A DNA stretch of 32,732 bases, from the NCBI GenBank assembly GCA_027061995.1, contig JAMOUT010000074.1, positions 1-32,732 of the forward strand, read 5' to 3'. Of this stretch, positions 30,609-32,732 are shown one piece after another. The translations under genes were made by a program, and so were the position numbers. This stretch comes from Candidatus Aminicenantota bacterium (GTDB lineage Bacteria; Acidobacteriota; Aminicenantia; JAMOAD01). How positions within the stretch are numbered: position 1 is the first letter of the stretch; the number at the start of each line of letters is the position of its first letter. Under the pieces are notes generated by a model that saw nothing but the letters and a program-made list of their open reading frames with translations, was not told the origin of the DNA and did no database searches.

Positions 30609-32429
30609 ATGAAAAAGATAAATACATTATTATTTATATTCAGTCTGCTTTTAATAACTCCTCTCTTCCCGAATAATAAAAAGGAAAAGAGAGAAACGGA
30701 TGAAACAATTGTCGTAACAGCTTCGAGAATCCCGATTAACCTCGATGAAACAGGGAGAAACATGATAATTATCTCCCGTAAAGAGATTGAAAACAGTCCT
30801 GCCACAAATATTACAGAGCTTTTAAAATATATTGCGGGAGTTGACCTCAGGAGAAGAGGTATCTCGGATATGCAAGCGGACATAAGCTTAAGAGGTGCCG
30901 GATTTGAACAATCTTTGATAATGATAGACGGAATAAAATTTAATAATCCTCAAACAGGCCATCATAATCTTGATCTTCCCCTCCAAATGGATGATATTGA
31001 AAGAATCGAAATTTTAAAAGGGCATGGTTCAAGCTCATACGGAGCAAGTGCGGTAGGAGGAATTATCAATATAATCACGAAAAACAGTATTGACAGCAAG
31101 ATGCAAATTTCCTCCGAATACGGAAATTTTAACACTAAATCGGGTGGCGGAAATTTCAGTATCCCGATAAAAAAAATAAAAACCCTTTTTTCCATAAAAA
31201 AATCGGTATCGGACGGATACAGACAAGGAACCGAATATAATAAGATTAAACTTTTCGGTAAATTATCCTATAACATAAACAATCTGAGACTGTTTTTTTC
31301 AACGGGATATTCGGATAAAAAATTCGGAGCATACAGTTTTTATACTTCGAGATTTCCCAATCAATGGGAACACACAAAAGGGGGATTTTTTAACGGAAAT
31401 CTGAAATTTAATTATAATAGGTATAAATTCAGTATTAAAATTTATCATATAGAGCATAATGATGATTTTATTCTTGACAGGGAAAATCCCTCATGGTACA
31501 GGAACAAACATAAAACTAATGTTGACGGAATCGAATATCTGCTCTCTTTTTGGACAAACCTCGGAATAACCGTTGTCGGAGGAAATATTGAAAAAGACAG
31601 CATAGAAAGCAATTCTCTCGGTAATCATAACAGAAAAACCTTTTCTCTGTTTCTCGAACAAAAAAAAGATGTAACCGAGAAATTATATTTTAATTTTTTC
31701 TTATATATGTATCATTACTCAAAGTGGGGCTGGAAATTTCTCCCGTCCATAGTATTAAATTATAAAATCAATAAAAATTTTGATATCTATTTTAATACCG
31801 GCAACTCTTTTAGAATCCCTACATACACCGAACTTTATTATATCTCTCCGGCTAACAGAGGAAATCAAAACATTTTTCCGGAACAATCTTTTGAAATTGA
31901 AACCGGATTAAAAACGGATAATAAATTCTTTAAATTGGATTTTTCCCTTTTTAAAAGATTTTCAAAGGATATCATAGATTGGGTGAGAATTAATCCCGAG
32001 AGTATTTGGCAAGCGGAAAACATGTCGAAGATTCAAACCGCCGGATTGGAATTGTCTATTGTCCTGCCTTTTCATCACAATTTTCTTAAAAACATCCGTA
32101 TGGATTATACGCACTACAACTCTAACATAACAACAACCGAAATTAAAACAAAAAAATATATATTGGATAATCCGAAAGAGCAATTTCTTATTCGTTTTGA
32201 AAACAGATTACTATTTAAAATAAATCAGATAACCGAAGTTAGATACAATAAAAGGATATCCGGATATAGTTACACTATAATCGACACCTCTTTTTCTAAA
32301 AGGATATGTAAACATTCAAATCTTTTTTTAAAAATAAACAATATAACCGATAAATTTTATATTGAAACAGGGGGGATACCGATGCCCGGTATTTGGTTTT
32401 TAACGGGAATAAAAGTCGGGGTGGGATAA
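30609..32429 (+). CDS. TonB-dependent outer-membrane receptor (BtuB-like)
   Basis: 606 residues, imports a scarce ligand using TonB energy. Signal peptide KKINTLLFIFSLLLITPLF, then a TonB-box-like ETIVVTAS near 35-42. The plug domain follows: NSPATNITELLKYIAGVDLR, ISLRGAGFEQSLIMIDGIKF, IERIEILKGHGSSSYGASAV, GGIINIITKN. The remainder is a beta-barrel with alternating aromatic strands, with SFRIPTYTELYY as the classic barrel motif. The size and plug match BtuB-like receptors for cobalamin, but specificity cannot be proved, and no BtuCDF genes are in view. The last residues are IKVGVG, without the usual terminal aromatic residue. If the ligand is B12 it would suit the B12-type radical SAM enzyme, but that link is speculative. 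Confidence 0.9.
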   Translation: MKKINTLLFIFSLLLITPLFPNNKKEKRETDETIVVTASRIPINLDETGRNMIIISRKEIENSPATNITELLKYIAGVDLRRRGISDMQADISLRGAGFEQSLIMIDGIKFNNPQTGHHNLDLPLQMDDIERIEILKGHGSSSYGASAVGGIINIITKNSIDSKMQISSEYGNFNTKSGGGNFSIPIKKIKTLFSIKKSVSDGYRQGTEYNKIKLFGKLSYNINNLRLFFSTGYSDKKFGAYSFYTSRFPNQWEHTKGGFFNGNLKFNYNRYKFSIKIYHIEHNDDFILDRENPSWYRNKHKTNVDGIEYLLSFWTNLGITVVGGNIEKDSIESNSLGNHNRKTFSLFLEQKKDVTEKLYFNFFLYMYHYSKWGWKFLPSIVLNYKINKNFDIYFNTGNSFRIPTYTELYYISPANRGNQNIFPEQSFEIETGLKTDNKFFKLDFSLFKRFSKDIIDWVRINPESIWQAENMSKIQTAGLELSIVLPFHHNFLKNIRMDYTHYNSNITTTEIKTKKYILDNPKEQFLIRFENRLLFKINQITEVRYNKRISGYSYTIIDTSFSKRICKHSNLFLKINNITDKFYIETGGIPMPGIWFLTGIKVGVG

Positions 32430-32512
32430 ACATTTAAAAAAGGATGAATTATATTGTTTTATCCTATAATAGTTTGAAATTTAAGGGCTTATACTCAGAG
32501 AATGGAACCAAT

Positions 32513-32541
32513 TTGATAGAGTTTTAATCATCTGTTATAAT
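32513..32541 (+). promoter_or_regulatory. Strong sigma-70 promoter of the terminal SDR gene
   Basis: TTGATA (32513-32518), 17 nt, perfect TATAAT (32536-32541), with TG one base before the -10. The downstream gene has a normal leader with AAAGGAGG, so this is a conventional leadered promoter. Confidence 0.65.
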
Positions 32542-32574
32542 TGCTCTTTAATAATCAAGTTAAAGGAGGCGCTT

Positions 32575-32732
32575 ATGAAAATACTTGTAACCGGAGGAGC
32601 CGGTTTTTTAGGTTATCATACTGTTAATAATTTTTATAAAAAAGGGATTACCGAAATTGATATTCTTGATATCGCTGATTATATAAAGGAGGAGTATCCC
32701 GAAACAATAAGATATCATAATGTTGATGTTCG
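32575..32732 (+). CDS. NAD-dependent epimerase/SDR protein (N-terminal fragment)
   Basis: The first 52 codons are visible before the window ends. The protein begins MKILVTGGAGFLGYHTVNN, whose GGAGFLG is the nucleotide-binding loop of extended SDR sugar-nucleotide epimerases and related steroid/sugar dehydrogenases. A strand ending in Asp (ITEIDILDIAD) after the first helix suits NAD preference. AAAGGAGG lies 7 nt before the ATG. The catalytic Tyr-Lys and substrate region are outside, so the reaction is unknown. Confidence 0.85.
   Translation, partial: MKILVTGGAGFLGYHTVNNFYKKGITEIDILDIADYIKEEYPETIRYHNVDV

Overview
The window is AT-rich throughout and densely coded on both strands. It comes from a Gram-negative (diderm) bacterium: three consecutive lipid A/Kdo genes (waaA, lpxK, an lpxL-type acyltransferase), a TonB-dependent receptor, and several exported proteins with signal peptides or lipoboxes. 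Two diguanylate cyclases, a sigma-54 activator, a DPP-IV-like peptidase and a C69 dipeptidase point to a free-living, signalling, peptide-degrading organism. I cannot place it to a phylum from sequence alone.

Layout. 1-172: end of an unidentified gene. 172-474: GC-richer non-coding stretch full of inverted repeats. 475-1281 (-): broken AAA ATPase/DUF4143 gene. 1418-4441 (+): waaA-lpxK-lpxL operon. 4527-6023 (+): sigma-54 enhancer-binding protein (EBP). 6024-6267: regulatory region with three 20-bp palindromes and a good -24/-12 promoter. 6268-14674 (+): one co-directional accessory cassette. 14815-18018 (-): DPP-IV-like peptidase and a sugar-nucleotide epimerase/dehydratase, behind a triple-receiver GGDEF protein (18049-19707). 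19914-21527 (+): C69 dipeptidase. 21589-30440 (-): DUF58, membrane GGDEF, permuted papain-like hydrolase, ftsX-ftsE, transketolase N-terminal subunit, gatB, DegT aminotransferase. 30609-32429 (+): TonB-dependent receptor. 32575-end (+): truncated SDR epimerase.

The centrepiece is the 6268-14674 cassette, which looks like an unusual ribosomally made, post-translationally modified peptide (RiPP) system. It encodes, in order: a 58-residue hydrophobic peptide (6268-6444); a B12-binding-type radical SAM enzyme; a PqqD-like/SPASM protein that keeps all seven SPASM cysteines but has no cysteine in its first 308 residues, so it lacks the radical SAM CX3CX2C motif; a small second PqqD-like protein; an unknown 79-residue protein; then two paralogous secreted proteins on either side of a 6-bladed beta-propeller protein and an ABC ATPase/permease pair; and a lipoprotein. 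The proposed logic is that the EBP gene next door binds the palindromes and drives the cassette with sigma-54 RNA polymerase, the B12 radical SAM enzyme modifies the peptide with the SPASM/PqqD proteins as partners, and the ABC pair plus exported proteins handle transport or self-protection. Functions are inferred from motifs and context only.

A second theme is promoter architecture. Several first genes (waaA, the AAA pseudogene, the triple-REC GGDEF gene, the papain-like hydrolase gene, probably gatB) have a -10 hexamer ending only 5-8 nt before the ATG and no Shine-Dalgarno sequence. Others (the cassette, the EBP, the C69 and DegT genes) have ordinary ribosome binding sites. This suggests regular use of leaderless mRNAs.
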